Counted from the first letter of the stretch, positions 43,038 through 53,850 are shown. The stretch: 64,000 nucleotides of DNA from an uncultured Chryseobacterium sp. (GCA_913775525.1 CAJYLH010000023.1:1-64000), one strand, 5' to 3'. Translations and numbers: made by a program. Notes: generated by a model not told the origin, from the sequence alone.

Positions 43038-44819
43038 CTAGAATGTAATCTTCACCCCTCCCAGTACCTGTGCACCTAAAACTTTGTAGCCTTTGTACGT
43101 CTGGTACTTTGAGCTCAGAAGATTATTTCCGAGTGCAAAAATACTAAAATTTTTGTGAATTTTATACTCTGCGGAAAGATTTAAATCAGCATAACCGCCA
43201 ACTTTATCATTCCGGTCCTCCGTAGACCTGTAGATCATCCCGGAAGGTGCTGCTGGAGTCTGAAACGCTTCTATAGCATAAGAATTTGTGGTTCTGTCAC
43301 TTGCGAAAATTCCTTTGAAGCCCAGTAAGAGTTTTTTATCCAGCATGGTATACTTGGCTCCTATGCTTGCGGTAAGCAAAGGAACGTTATAAATATCTTC
43401 ATAATTTTTCAGATCGTACTTCTGGAAGCGGATTTCTCCGTCTAAACTCAGGTTGGCCAGCGGAAAATACTGTACGCTTCCTTTGATATCACTCACATTT
43501 CCGTCGTCATAAACAGCCGAAAAAGTATTCGCGAAATTGTATGCGGAACGGTTCAGGGTATAATTGTTATCGAATAGCCCGTTAGCCTGGAAGAACATCA
43601 TATTTCTTATTTTTCCGTAGCCTGCGGAGAAATCATATTTTACCGTTTCATCAAAATCCCCTCTTAGACCTGCATAGAAATGATATTGGGTTTCTGTCGG
43701 CCTCAGATACTGGTCAGAAAGAATAAAAGGATTCTGCTGCAACAGGTCTGAATAGGTATTGAGTTTCAGCCCACCGTCTACTCCACCGTAAAACTTGAAC
43801 TCCTGTGCTGCGGCAAGCTGGAATTCAGCCTGCGGGAACCAGTAGGCTTTGTTGTTTTTCATCTGCTCGGCCATCAGGGCATTATTATTCTTGGCATTCA
43901 GGAAGGTAAAAGATGAACCGAGCATCAGGTACGATTCTCCTTTTCTGAACGTTAATTTCGGCGTCAGGTTCGTATTGAAAAAGCTGGATGAGTTTTTATC
44001 CCTGATCGCGAAATCCGTTTTTACAGTTTCCAGGCCTACCCCAAGGTCTGCATTCATCACAATGCCGGATTTACCAAGATCCACCGCATGCTTTGAAAGA
44101 TTAGCCAAAATGGAAACCTGGTTTTCCTGAGCATCGAAATGGTCTTTTAAAAAGGAAGATTTTACCCGTACATCGTTAAGGATCTCATTGGAATAAAAAT
44201 CATAGTAACCATTGACCTTAAACTGATTGACTTTCTGTTTCAGGTCCACATCCGCAGACGGCTGTAAGGCATAAATCCCATAATAATTATAGTTATCCAG
44301 TGCGTACTCCGCATTAAGATTAAATTTACCTTTATCGCCGTAAGAGTTCAGGAATGCCCCTATTGTAGCGGTACTCTGCCCGGATTTCCAGTCATAGTCT
44401 TTCTTAAGGCCATTGGTAGAGAGTACATGCACATCCCCTCCTACTTCCAGTTTATTTTCCAGGGTCTTGGAAATATTGGCATCCCCCAGGATTTTACCGT
44501 AATTCCCCATTCCGAACTGGAAATAATTGTTCTGGGCCGTAGCATCAAATTTTGGTGCCACATCTTCGCCCTGAATGGTTGAGGTCCTGAAGTCTGAAAC
44601 TGTAGGAAAATCAGTAATGGTATAGCGTACCGGGTTCTGGGATTTTTCTTCCGGCGGATAGTTTTTAATCACTTCCACGGAAGTCTTCTTCTTCTCGATC
44701 TTCTTTACTTCCGGTTCCCTTTTTTTGTTAAGAATCAGTTTCTCTTCCTTGATCTGGGAAAAAGCTACTGACGAAACCCCTAAAAATATGATGGATAAAA
44801 ATTGAATCTTTCTGTTCAT
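43038..44819 (-). CDS. TonB-dependent receptor-like outer-membrane beta-barrel without a plug
   Basis: This 593-residue protein has a signal peptide (MNRKIQFLSIIFLGVSSVAF), then a Lys/Glu-rich linker (REPEVKKIEKKKTSVEVIKN). A long series of amphipathic beta strands follows to a C-terminal strand ending in aromatic Phe (VLGAQVLGGVKITF), as in outer-membrane barrels. The plug and carboxypeptidase-like domains of TonB receptors are missing. It follows the large TPR gene by 92 bases on the same strand, so the two probably work together at the envelope. Confidence 0.8.
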   Translation of the reverse strand: MNRKIQFLSIIFLGVSSVAFSQIKEEKLILNKKREPEVKKIEKKKTSVEVIKNYPPEEKSQNPVRYTITDFPTVSDFRTSTIQGEDVAPKFDATAQNNYFQFGMGNYGKILGDANISKTLENKLEVGGDVHVLSTNGLKKDYDWKSGQSTATIGAFLNSYGDKGKFNLNAEYALDNYNYYGIYALQPSADVDLKQKVNQFKVNGYYDFYSNEILNDVRVKSSFLKDHFDAQENQVSILANLSKHAVDLGKSGIVMNADLGVGLETVKTDFAIRDKNSSSFFNTNLTPKLTFRKGESYLMLGSSFTFLNAKNNNALMAEQMKNNKAYWFPQAEFQLAAAQEFKFYGGVDGGLKLNTYSDLLQQNPFILSDQYLRPTETQYHFYAGLRGDFDETVKYDFSAGYGKIRNMMFFQANGLFDNNYTLNRSAYNFANTFSAVYDDGNVSDIKGSVQYFPLANLSLDGEIRFQKYDLKNYEDIYNVPLLTASIGAKYTMLDKKLLLGFKGIFASDRTTNSYAIEAFQTPAAPSGMIYRSTEDRNDKVGGYADLNLSAEYKIHKNFSIFALGNNLLSSKYQTYKGYKVLGAQVLGGVKITF

Positions 44820-44911
44820 TTCTTTGGTTGTATTAGTGTATCATATCAGGTGTGCGCTGCATATCATCTTTAGATCTCATGCGCTGCATTCTGTATGGTA
44901 CAGGTACAATG

Positions 44912-47875
44912 TTATTTTTTAATCTGTTTTTTCACTTCCCGGGCTTCCGCTACGATATCAGGGAAATCCTTGTAGTTCTCAATGATCTGGTCGCAGGTAT
45001 AACTGGCCTGGTAGTTGTCTTTAAGACCCAGATAATTTTTCGCCATCACCACCAGCGCTTTGGCTCCCCAATATTCTTCGGAGGCATAATTATTGGCCAG
45101 CTTGAAGATGGTTTCATTAGAAGATTTAAACGCTTTTGCTTTATTCTGGTAGTAGGATTTTGCATACAGTGATTCTGCTGCTACGGAAGTATTAGATGAT
45201 TTTTCAAGCGCTGCATAAGCAGATTGTGCATCCTTATCTTTTCCGGCATTCATCAGGCTTCTGGCTTTGATAGCTTTGGCGGTTTCAATTACTGCTGCGG
45301 AATTTTTCGCGTTTCCGATAACGGCATCCGCCAGTTTCTCTGCCTGGGAGAAATCTTTTTCGTCTGCATAGATCTTCATCAGCTCTACGTTGGCGTAATT
45401 CCTGATGCTCACATCCGAAGAATTCCTGATGCTTTCCAGGGATTTTTTCGCTTCAGCGGTATTTCCCTGAGCCATATAGATCTGGGCAAGACGGGTCTGC
45501 GCATCATCCTGGTAGTCGTTCTGAACGCCTGCCACTTCCTGAAGGACGAGTAATGCTTTTGTGCTGTTGCTGGTCTGGTAATAACTTTCCCCCAGCTCAT
45601 ATTTAGCCTGGTACAGTCCTTCTCCGGTTGGGTTTTGCGTCAGGTATTTTTCGTAATACTGGATGGCATTTTTGTAATCCTTCTTCGTAAAATACTGTTT
45701 AGCCGTAGACAGGTTGATTTCATCAATTTCAGAAGCGTCTACATTCACACCCAGATTCCTGGCAAAACTTTCATAGCCTGATACATCACCGTTCCTGGTG
45801 AATATTGGTTTCGCGGCCTGTACAATTTTTTCCGCATACGCTGTATTCTTATACTGATCTCCTAAAGCTCTCAGTTCGGAAAGTGCCTTATCATTCTGGT
45901 TCAGATCGATATAATTCTGTGCTCTGTAGATGGATGCATTCGCTACCAGATCACGGTCGGAGGACGTTTTGATCACCCTTCCGAAATAGTCATTGGAATT
46001 AGAGAAATCATCCTGCGCTGCATACGCAGTACCGATTTCATATAATGCATCGTCATAATATTCGGAATCCGGATATTTTGACAGGAGGTTTTTCAGGCTG
46101 TTGATTTTAGCCTGGGTATCCCCTTTGAAGCCCAGTGCCATCGATTTCTGGAACAGCGTATAGTCTGTAGCATCTTCGGTCTTATCGTAAATGGCAATAG
46201 CGTCATTCAGGTCATTATTGGCATAATAGATATCTGCCAGTCTGAGCTCTGCATCGTTTTTGAATTCAGGTTTCGGATTGTTCAGGTATTGCTTGAAATA
46301 CGTCTGCGCCTGATCGAATTTCTTCGATTTAAAATAAGCATATCCCAGGTCATACGGCAGCTGCTGCTTTTCCGGGAAATTTTCATTCATCAGTTTTTCA
46401 TAACGGGCAATCGCCGAAGGATAGTTGCCTTTCTGATAATACACCTGGGCAAGCCAGTAAAGGGCCCGGTTATAAAATTCTTTATTGATATTGAATTCAA
46501 GGCTTCTTAAAAAGTACTTCTCAGCCTCATCGTAATTGCCTTTGTTAAATTCTTCCGTACCCAAAAGATAGGACACTTCCTGGTCGATCTTGTCGATGTC
46601 ACGGGATGAATTCTGCAACCTGTCAATCGCATTCAGGGTTTCTTTATAGTTCCCGGAATACAGATAGGATTTCACCAGCATAGACCGCATTTCAGCCAGG
46701 TTGGCTGCGTTCGGGTTCTGGGTAATATAATTCTGAATAACCGTTGAAGCACTTTCAAACGGGTTACCGATATCATAGCTTAACTTTGCATACTGCTCAT
46801 GGGCCAGCCTTTTTACCTTGGCATCATAATCCATCTGGTAAGAAGAGCGGAATGCCGAAAGGGCTTCCTGCTTCTTGTCTACCGCAAGGTAGGCATTTCC
46901 CAGCTGATAATAAGCGTTCTGAGCCAAGGCGGAATTGCTGTTGATCAGCTGGTTATAATAGGAAACCGCTTCATCATACTTTTTAAGCTGCGCAGCCACA
47001 AAACCCATTTCATACAGGTCGTTCTCAGAAGGGTTCTGCTGAACGCTCAGGTAGTCTTTGAGGTGCGGGTATGCTTCTGCATATTGGTTTTTCATGAAGT
47101 AGCTTTCCCCGATGATCTTGTGGACCTCAGCTTTGTAGGATTCAGAAATATCTTCGTTCAGCAATGCGTTTCCTTCCTCAATCGCTTTATCATAATCCTT
47201 ATCATTATAGTACATCTGAACATAATACGGACGCACCAGTTTTGAATATTTCGGCTGGTCTTTGATGGAGTCAAAATAGCGGAATGCCTGGTCATTCTGA
47301 CGGTTGGAATAGTACAGGTGCCCAAGCATGTAGGCAATATCACCTCTCTGGGATTCATCTGCAGACTTATAAGCCTCTTCCAAAGCATCGGTGGCTCCTT
47401 TGGAATCTCCGGTCATGAATTTGGCATAGCCGAGTTTAAGGATATACTGTGTATTTTCTTCCCGTGATAACTGGTACTGGTTCACTTTGCCTAACGTTTC
47501 CAGGGCCTTATCAAAATCCTTTTTAGCCAGATAATAATCTGCCAGCGGTAAATTCGCCTGGGCAAAATAGGCTGAGTTGGGATATTCCCTGATAAAGGCA
47601 GTCAGGCCTTCTTCCGCATGGTTCTTCTGAAGGATGACCCCTATTACCTGATCGAAAAACTGAGCAGCTTCTTTTTTGGACCTGGACAGATTCTGATTGT
47701 AGAAATATTGTCGCGCATATTCATACTGGGAAGCATTGTATATTTTGGTCTGGTACAGGTTTTCGGCTAAATTGAATCGGTAATTTTCTCTTTGCGCAAA
47801 GTACTGAGACTGTTGCGCCCCGGCGATCCCGAAATAGAATACGGCAGCCGCTAGAAGTATTTTTTCTGATTTCAT
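44912..47875 (-). CDS. Large tetratricopeptide repeat protein
   Basis: This 987-residue protein has a signal peptide (MKSEKILLAAAVFYFGIAGA) and TPR-like helical pairs along its whole length, for example YKAEVHKIIGESYFMKNQYA, NRALYWLAQVYYQKGNYPSA and AKYELGESYYQTSNSTKALL. TPR arrays of this type bind peptides or proteins. Its export and the outer-membrane barrel gene downstream suggest a periplasmic scaffold. The repeat number is about 25 by eye. The exact partner is unknown. Confidence 0.88.
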   Translation of the reverse strand: MKSEKILLAAAVFYFGIAGAQQSQYFAQRENYRFNLAENLYQTKIYNASQYEYARQYFYNQNLSRSKKEAAQFFDQVIGVILQKNHAEEGLTAFIREYPNSAYFAQANLPLADYYLAKKDFDKALETLGKVNQYQLSREENTQYILKLGYAKFMTGDSKGATDALEEAYKSADESQRGDIAYMLGHLYYSNRQNDQAFRYFDSIKDQPKYSKLVRPYYVQMYYNDKDYDKAIEEGNALLNEDISESYKAEVHKIIGESYFMKNQYAEAYPHLKDYLSVQQNPSENDLYEMGFVAAQLKKYDEAVSYYNQLINSNSALAQNAYYQLGNAYLAVDKKQEALSAFRSSYQMDYDAKVKRLAHEQYAKLSYDIGNPFESASTVIQNYITQNPNAANLAEMRSMLVKSYLYSGNYKETLNAIDRLQNSSRDIDKIDQEVSYLLGTEEFNKGNYDEAEKYFLRSLEFNINKEFYNRALYWLAQVYYQKGNYPSAIARYEKLMNENFPEKQQLPYDLGYAYFKSKKFDQAQTYFKQYLNNPKPEFKNDAELRLADIYYANNDLNDAIAIYDKTEDATDYTLFQKSMALGFKGDTQAKINSLKNLLSKYPDSEYYDDALYEIGTAYAAQDDFSNSNDYFGRVIKTSSDRDLVANASIYRAQNYIDLNQNDKALSELRALGDQYKNTAYAEKIVQAAKPIFTRNGDVSGYESFARNLGVNVDASEIDEINLSTAKQYFTKKDYKNAIQYYEKYLTQNPTGEGLYQAKYELGESYYQTSNSTKALLVLQEVAGVQNDYQDDAQTRLAQIYMAQGNTAEAKKSLESIRNSSDVSIRNYANVELMKIYADEKDFSQAEKLADAVIGNAKNSAAVIETAKAIKARSLMNAGKDKDAQSAYAALEKSSNTSVAAESLYAKSYYQNKAKAFKSSNETIFKLANNYASEEYWGAKALVVMAKNYLGLKDNYQASYTCDQIIENYKDFPDIVAEAREVKKQIKK

Positions 47876-48014
47876 TCTTTTCTGAATAAAAAAATTAGTC
47901 TGTTATGTCAACGAAAGTATAGAAAACTTATTGTTTAAACAAGCGTGATGGAGGATTTAAAGGAAAAAAGGAGAAAATTTAGCTATTTTTTAACATACTT
48001 TTGCCGTGAATCAT

Positions 48015-48022
48015 TACATTTG
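48015..48022 (+). promoter_or_regulatory. -7 box of the permease gene
   Basis: TACATTTG, exact TAnnTTTG match, 27 bases before the ATG. A second exact match, TACTTTTG, lies at 47996-48003. Neither has a full -33 box at the usual distance. Confidence 0.45.
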
Positions 48023-48048
48023 TTTTTTTCAAACAAAAATAGGTATTA

Positions 48049-49722
48049 ATGGGTCATCTTTTTAAGAGAAAAGTTTATTCGGAGACCGATACATCCACTC
48101 ATTTATCGAGGGTTCTGGGTGTTTGGGACATCGTCTTTTTCGGCATTGCAGCCATCATCGGAGCAGGGAGTTTCAGCAGTCTGGGAGAAGCCGTTTTCCG
48201 AGGAGGACCCGGAGTAATCCTGCTCTATCTGATCTGCGGTTTTGCCTGCGGATTTACCGCCCTCTGTTATGCAGAATTTGCCAGCCGGATCCCTACGGCA
48301 GGGTCTGCCTATACCTATGCTTATGCCAGTTTCGGTGAGCTGATTGCCTGGATCATCGGCTGGGCACTCATCATGGAATATTCTTTCGGAAATATCTATG
48401 TGGCTTTCTCCTGGTCGGATTACTTTACCAGCTTCCTGGAACGCCTGGGCATGCATATTCCTGATTATATGACCTGCAGCTATACTGAAGCCAAGAAAGC
48501 ATTTATGAACGGCTCCGAAAACCGGGAATTGATTAACGCCTGGAAGACCGCACCGCTGATCGGGAGCCTGAAATTCATTGTGGATATTCCTGCACTGGTT
48601 ATCAACGGTCTGATCACCTGGCTGTGTTATGTAGGGGTAAAAGAAAGCAAAAATTTCAACAATGTCCTGGTTATCCTGAAACTTGCCGTGATCATTCTTG
48701 TTGTACTGGTAGGTTTTGCCTATATCAATACGGATAACTGGACACCGGTAAATCCGCAGACCCATGTGGAATCCTTTATGCCGAACGGTTTTGCAGGTGT
48801 GATGAGTGCCGTTTCCGGAGTATTTTTTGCCTATATCGGTTTTGATGCCCTAAGCGTACTCTCGGAAGAGACCAAAGACCCCCAGAAAACCCTTCCGAAG
48901 GGAATGATTATCTCCCTGGTTTTATGTACTGTCATTTATATTGCCCTTACTCTGGTATTAACGGGAATGGTTGATTACAGGAAGTTTGACGGTGTAGGTG
49001 ATCCCCTGTCCTTCATTTTTGAAAAAGGAAATGCCAATGTAGCATGGATGGAACTTACTGTTTCATTTGTGGCGATTGTTGCGATTACTACCGTACTGCT
49101 GGTATTCCAGATGGGGCAGCCCAGAATATGGTATGTGATGAGCCGTGACGGACTGATGCCTAAAAAATTCCAGACGGTACATCCTAAATATAAGACACCT
49201 TCCTTCGCAACAGTCATTACCGGAATTGTCGTGGGAGTACCGATATTGTTTACCGATAAAAGCTTTATCCTCGACTTTACGAGTATCGGAACCATATTCG
49301 CCTTTGTACTGGTCTGTGCAGGTGTGCTGATGCTGCCTGCGAAACAGAAGATCAAAGGCAGATTCCACCTTCCGTACATCAACAGCCGGTTTATCTTTCC
49401 GGTGATTTTTATCGGCGGACTGATCGGCTTCTATATCCTGCAGCCATCTTTCTTTGAAAACCTGATGGATTGGAAAGATCCTTCTGAAGGAGAATTCAGG
49501 GCATCAATCTTTTTCTTCATCCTGATCAACCTGGTGCTGTGTGTCATTGCATTTGTAAAAAAACTTTCATTAATCCCTCTGATCGGCTTAAGTTCGTGCC
49601 TGTATCTCCTTACAGGAATGAGTCATGACAACTGGTTCTGGTTCGGGCTTTGGTTTGCCATTGGGCTGGTTATCTATTTCTGCTACGGATACCGGAACAG
49701 CAAATTGGGTAAGCAGTCTTAA
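48049..49722 (+). CDS. APC family amino-acid permease
   Basis: This 557-residue permease has 12 to 14 hydrophobic helices. The first helix region IVFFGIAAIIGAGSFSSLGE contains the substrate-binding unwound segment (GAGSFSSLG). Later AYIGFDALSVLSEETKDPQK is the APC signature loop after helix 6. It is close to the cationic amino-acid transporter (CAT) branch. It would import amino acids across the inner membrane; the substrate is unresolved. Single gene with a Bacteroidota promoter just upstream. Confidence 0.92.
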   Translation: MGHLFKRKVYSETDTSTHLSRVLGVWDIVFFGIAAIIGAGSFSSLGEAVFRGGPGVILLYLICGFACGFTALCYAEFASRIPTAGSAYTYAYASFGELIAWIIGWALIMEYSFGNIYVAFSWSDYFTSFLERLGMHIPDYMTCSYTEAKKAFMNGSENRELINAWKTAPLIGSLKFIVDIPALVINGLITWLCYVGVKESKNFNNVLVILKLAVIILVVLVGFAYINTDNWTPVNPQTHVESFMPNGFAGVMSAVSGVFFAYIGFDALSVLSEETKDPQKTLPKGMIISLVLCTVIYIALTLVLTGMVDYRKFDGVGDPLSFIFEKGNANVAWMELTVSFVAIVAITTVLLVFQMGQPRIWYVMSRDGLMPKKFQTVHPKYKTPSFATVITGIVVGVPILFTDKSFILDFTSIGTIFAFVLVCAGVLMLPAKQKIKGRFHLPYINSRFIFPVIFIGGLIGFYILQPSFFENLMDWKDPSEGEFRASIFFFILINLVLCVIAFVKKLSLIPLIGLSSCLYLLTGMSHDNWFWFGLWFAIGLVIYFCYGYRNSKLGKQS

Positions 49723-49825
49723 GTAGCCATCGTTCACGATAGGTATGCAGCTGTATTTTTATTGAGCTGATTCATCTTTTGGCTGACTTATTGCACTGGT
49801 AGTTGATAATTATAATACTACAGTC

Positions 49826-50188
49826 ATGTCCGGAAGAATAAAAACCTATAAAGAGTTTTACCAGTTCTACCTCTCTGAGCATCATAAAACCGGTACAAGG
49901 ATATTCCATTTTATTGGGATATTGTTGGTTTTCTTTGTGATTGCCTATGTGATCAGCTCAGGAAAAGAACGTTTTTTATGGTATGTTCCGATTTTTGGAT
50001 ACGGATTTGCATGGTTCAGCCATGCAGTTATCGAGAGAAACAGACCGGCTACATTTAAATATCCTATCTGGTCCCTGATTTCAGATTTCAGGCTGTTTTT
50101 TGAACTGCTGATCGGAAAACAGAAATTCAATGCCGGCCATGAGATCCCAAAAGATACGGTAAGGCATGTAGAAGCCTATGCTGATTAA
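49826..50188 (+). CDS. Mpo1-like (DUF962) membrane protein
   Basis: A 120-residue protein of the Mpo1/DUF962 family. FYLSEHHKTGTRIFHFIGIL holds the conserved early histidines, and GFAWFSHAVIERNRPATFKY holds the family motif with the His-x3-E/x-N-R-P pattern. Two or three membrane helices. Yeast Mpo1 is an iron-dependent dioxygenase for 2-hydroxy fatty acids; activity in bacteria is not established. It follows the permease by about 100 bases and may be transcribed alone. Confidence 0.88.
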   Translation: MSGRIKTYKEFYQFYLSEHHKTGTRIFHFIGILLVFFVIAYVISSGKERFLWYVPIFGYGFAWFSHAVIERNRPATFKYPIWSLISDFRLFFELLIGKQKFNAGHEIPKDTVRHVEAYAD

Positions 50189-50214
50189 GATGCATTACAT
50201 GAATAAATATAGAA

Positions 50215-50245
50215 GATTCCGGGTTTGCTTTGCAAACCCGGAATC
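50215..50245. terminator. Hairpin after the Mpo1-like gene
   Basis: Perfect 14-bp stem GATTCCGGGTTTGC / GCAAACCCGGAATC with loop TTT. No long T run follows, so it may be a strong stem with weak release or a mRNA 3' protector. Confidence 0.65.
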
Positions 50246-50395
50246 GTTCTGTAAAAGATATTCCCTGGCAGAGTCTTAAGCTAACATCAATAACTTACAT
50301 CATTTAAGGTTCATTTTTGACGTTATTTGCTGTTAGTGCAAACTGATCTGTGAGTTAAAGCCTGCTTTTCTGATATCATAGTAACTCATAATCAC

Positions 50396-50426
50396 ACACA
50401 AGGCTGACCTATGGTCAGCCTTGTGT
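50396..50426. terminator. Hairpin after the transglutaminase-like gene
   Basis: Perfect 14-bp stem ACACAAGGCTGACC / GGTCAGCCTTGTGT, loop TAT, about 40 bases beyond the minus-strand stop at 50468. The two convergent genes thus each have their own hairpin. Confidence 0.7.
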
Positions 50427-50467
50427 ACTACATGCTACAGGATCAACAGTTTTGTCAATTCTTTGTC

Positions 50468-52489
50468 CTACTTAAAACGTTTTTTAAAATTGAACTTCAG
50501 CATATTCATGAATCCGGGCTCAATAATATCCAATCCTAATCCGAAATTACTGTCTGCTACCGTATGGTGAGCTTTTCTGAATTCTTCAAAATCTCCGGCA
50601 GGGATTTCAACATTGGCCAGCGGCTGGTATTCTATAAATACAGTACCGCCATTCTTACTGATGTTTTTACGGCTGGTATAAGTAAAATACGGGTTATTGA
50701 TATTGCTTTCCTGAACGGTATACTTTTCTTCCGTATCAATCTTCTGATCAGTGGAAAGATGGATTTCATACTTTTCACTGTCGAAATTATGCCAGAACAG
50801 GAAATCTTTATGCATATAATCCCTTACTGTGGATTTAGTCACACTTCGGTCAAAGTACATCAGGAAACGGTTATTCTGTGCATCGGTAAAATAAGGATTA
50901 TCGATGGTTGCGGTATAGCGGATCTTCAGTTCGTTCTGCACTTTGTCGTCACTAACGATATCAATTGCTGCATCACGGAAAATACCTCTTACATCCGTCC
51001 CGTTGCGGTCACCGGAATAATTGAGGGTATAAAACAGGGAGTTATTCCAGGAATCAATGATTTCCCTTTTATTGGTGTGCTTGAAATACCTTCTCAGGCT
51101 GTTGGCCCGGTTTCCTCTGTAGATGGTATCCATTTCTAACGTTCCGGTATTCCCTTTAACATTAAAATTCACTTTTTCATCAATGCAGTAATACGGGAAA
51201 CGATAAGGCTTCCTCTGCTGAAGCTCCAGTCCGGGTTTTACTTCCAGGTAATACAGGAAGTAGATAAACCCTCGTTTTTCAATCCTTCCGAATTCATCGC
51301 GCATGGTAGCATCCACAAAATAATCTTCCCCTTTATAGCTGATCTTATTGATGACATGATTAAAGGAAAGCAGGGACGGCAGGTAATACTTCATATAGTA
51401 GTCTACCCGGAAATTCACCAGGACCACGGATGATTCCACACCAATGTAATCAAGAATTACCTTAAGAAGCACGGACTTGGCCTTGCAGTCCCCCTGTTTG
51501 TTCTGATATGTAACAGGAGGGTCCTGCGGCCGGTGGCCGTTCATTTCATCGGCATTGAAGATATAATAGATGTTGTTCTGTACATATTCGATGGCAAACT
51601 GTAACTTTTCATCCAGGTCACTGATGGCATCCAGCTTTTGAACAAGGTCCGGAGCAAAAGCATCCAGAGAAGCCGTGTCAAAAATATCCTGGTAAATGCC
51701 GGCAATGTAACCTGACAGATCCTTCCAGGTACTTTCGGTTGCAAAATCGATAAAGGGAATAATTTCCCTTCCTGAATCTACCGTATTGATATAATTCTCT
51801 TTCTTAAAGGTAAAACGCGCTCCTTTTTCAAGGCGGTGCAGTTCAGGCTCAGCAACCTGGCCCTGTTCATCACGGAAAAACATTTTTTTATACGCTACCG
51901 GTTCTTCCCGTTCATTGATGAAGGTGAATGTATAACTCCCGTACCCCCAGTAATTGTCCGGACTTACCCAAACGTATTTCGAGAATTTTTTACGCATAAA
52001 ATCGCGCTCTGTAAAGACCTTTACCCTTGAATCTTCGAGGATCAGGATATCATACAGCCTGAGGTCCCTGATGGTAACATTGATTTTTTTATTGCTGCTC
52101 AGGATTCCGCCGCTGCTTTCATTCTCGCTGTCCAGGACCTTGATCTTCGTATCCGGGATCTTATCGATCAGAACTCCGTCCCTGAGTACGCTGATCCTGT
52201 GGATCTGGTATACTTCATTCTCCTCTACCACGATCTCCATCACCGAAGCCCTTTCCAGATTGGACGGTTCATTCAGCGTATAGGCCATGCAGCTGTATTC
52301 ACTGTTTTCCTGATTGGTTGTATAATGAATCCTGTTGAGGAAATAGCAGTAATCCCTACCTTCGCTCATCTGCTTCTTCGCAAAGTCAGAATCTATGATC
52401 GCTGCTACAATTTCCTGATCTTCCATACTTCCCGCCCAGACTGCAGGTTTTACAATGCTGTAATTTTCCGCCACCATTTGATTTTCCAT
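50468..52489 (-). CDS. DUF3857/transglutaminase-like domain protein
   Basis: A 673-residue protein. The N-terminal DUF3857 beta domain spans about 60-230. The transglutaminase core follows: TYQNKQGDCKAKSVLLKVIL with the catalytic Cys, SFNHVINKI with the His, and FVDATMRDEFG with the Asp. The C-terminal beta domain covers about 450-670. No signal peptide is seen at the N-terminus, unusual for a family that is often exported. The substrate is unknown. It is transcribed alone, towards the Mpo1-like gene. Confidence 0.85.
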   Translation of the reverse strand: MENQMVAENYSIVKPAVWAGSMEDQEIVAAIIDSDFAKKQMSEGRDYCYFLNRIHYTTNQENSEYSCMAYTLNEPSNLERASVMEIVVEENEVYQIHRISVLRDGVLIDKIPDTKIKVLDSENESSGGILSSNKKINVTIRDLRLYDILILEDSRVKVFTERDFMRKKFSKYVWVSPDNYWGYGSYTFTFINEREEPVAYKKMFFRDEQGQVAEPELHRLEKGARFTFKKENYINTVDSGREIIPFIDFATESTWKDLSGYIAGIYQDIFDTASLDAFAPDLVQKLDAISDLDEKLQFAIEYVQNNIYYIFNADEMNGHRPQDPPVTYQNKQGDCKAKSVLLKVILDYIGVESSVVLVNFRVDYYMKYYLPSLLSFNHVINKISYKGEDYFVDATMRDEFGRIEKRGFIYFLYYLEVKPGLELQQRKPYRFPYYCIDEKVNFNVKGNTGTLEMDTIYRGNRANSLRRYFKHTNKREIIDSWNNSLFYTLNYSGDRNGTDVRGIFRDAAIDIVSDDKVQNELKIRYTATIDNPYFTDAQNNRFLMYFDRSVTKSTVRDYMHKDFLFWHNFDSEKYEIHLSTDQKIDTEEKYTVQESNINNPYFTYTSRKNISKNGGTVFIEYQPLANVEIPAGDFEEFRKAHHTVADSNFGLGLDIIEPGFMNMLKFNFKKRFK

Positions 52490-52647
52490 AATAGTTGATT
52501 CTTGTTGATGTTGATTTTAAACTATTAAATTAATTAATAAAAAAATACAAACCAAATACCAACTGCAGTATCTTATGAAAAACTGATGATCATAAAACTC
52601 AAAATTATCATCCGGCCAGTTTCAATTGATATCTGCATGAATCAGTT

Positions 52648-53850
52648 TCAAATATGGGCAGGAAACGGGTCTTCAAACGCCCTATCCTGTTCAAACAGGT
52701 GCTTTTCATCCTCTTGCAGCAGGCAATTTTCCAGATCGGCAATCATTTTTTGCGGGTTCAGGTCCTGACCGATGAATACCATTTCATTCTGCCGGTCACC
52801 CCAGTCTTTGTCCCATCTGCTTTCTATGAATTCCTGATTTTCTGCAAAAGAAGCATACCTGGCGCGCTGGCTCATCGGCATGCTGCACCACCATACCCCT
52901 GCTTTCTCCAGCCGGAAAGACCCGCCTGCCTGCGAAAAGTTCAATGCATCCTCCGGCCTGGAAGCCAGCCAGAAAAGTCCTTTAGCCCGGATGACTCCTG
53001 TAGGATACTCACCATTCAGGTAGTTCCAGAAACGCATGGGATGGAACGGTTTTTTATGCCTGAATACAAAAGATCCTATTCCGTATTCTTCCGTTTCAGG
53101 CGTATGATGGTCATTCCGGAGTTCTTTCTGCCAGCCGGCTGACTGTTGTGCCGTTTCAAAATCGAACAGACCCGTATTCAGGATTTCTTTCGGATTTACC
53201 GTTCCGAATTCTGATTTGATGAATCTTGCATCCGGATTAAGCTTCCTGAGGGCGGCCTTAAGGAAATCCACCGTTTCTCCATTCACCAGATCGGTTTTAT
53301 TGAGGACGATCACGTTGGCAAATTCTACCTGATCGGTCAGCAGGTTAACAATAGTCCTGTAATCCCCTTCCATATCAGTCAGGTCGCGGTCCATCAGCAA
53401 CTCATCCGAACCGAAATCCTTAAAGAAATTCAGGCAGTCGACCACTGTTACCATGGTATCGATATAGCTGAATCTGGACAGGTCGATCCCGCTTTCCTCA
53501 TCAACATAGGAAAATGTCTGGGCAATGGGGACCGGTTCAGCAATTCCGGTTCCTTCAATCAGGAGATAATCAAAACGGTTTTCGCGGGCCAAGCGCTCTA
53601 CTTCGAGGAGAAGGTCGTCCCGAAGCGTACAGCAGATGCAGCCATTGCTCATCTCCACAAGTTTTTCTTCTGTCCTGGAGAGCGAATTCTCATTTTTAAC
53701 GAGTCGTGCATCAATGTTGACTTCACTCATATCATTGACGATAACGGCTACTTTCAGGTTGTCCTTGTTATGGAGGACATGATTAAGAAGGGTTGTTTTC
53801 CCGGCACCCAGGAAACCGCTCAGTACGGTTACAGGAATTCTTTTCTGCAT
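52648..53850 (-). CDS. CobW/COG0523 family metallochaperone GTPase
   Basis: From Met at 53850 this is a 400-residue G3E GTPase. Walker [14 protein letters not shown] (about 10-22), the metal-binding [11 protein letters not shown] (C-x-C-C motif), the GTP base motif NKTD, and the C-terminal CobW_C domain ([18 protein letters not shown]). These proteins insert or deliver zinc or cobalt to client enzymes, often under zinc limitation. The frame is open to 53898, but the G3E core starts directly after the shorter Met. No zinc-box operator could be identified by eye. Confidence 0.9.
   Translation of the reverse strand: MQKRIPVTVLSGFLGAGKTTLLNHVLHNKDNLKVAVIVNDMSEVNIDARLVKNENSLSRTEEKLVEMSNGCICCTLRDDLLLEVERLARENRFDYLLIEGTGIAEPVPIAQTFSYVDEESGIDLSRFSYIDTMVTVVDCLNFFKDFGSDELLMDRDLTDMEGDYRTIVNLLTDQVEFANVIVLNKTDLVNGETVDFLKAALRKLNPDARFIKSEFGTVNPKEILNTGLFDFETAQQSAGWQKELRNDHHTPETEEYGIGSFVFRHKKPFHPMRFWNYLNGEYPTGVIRAKGLFWLASRPEDALNFSQAGGSFRLEKAGVWWCSMPMSQRARYASFAENQEFIESRWDKDWGDRQNEMVFIGQDLNPQKMIADLENCLLQEDEKHLFEQDRAFEDPFPAHI

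Noticed and set aside
48103-48765. 220-codon minus-strand frame within the permease gene
   Set aside because: Antisense shadow of the APC permease; Gly/Asp/His-rich nonsense product.
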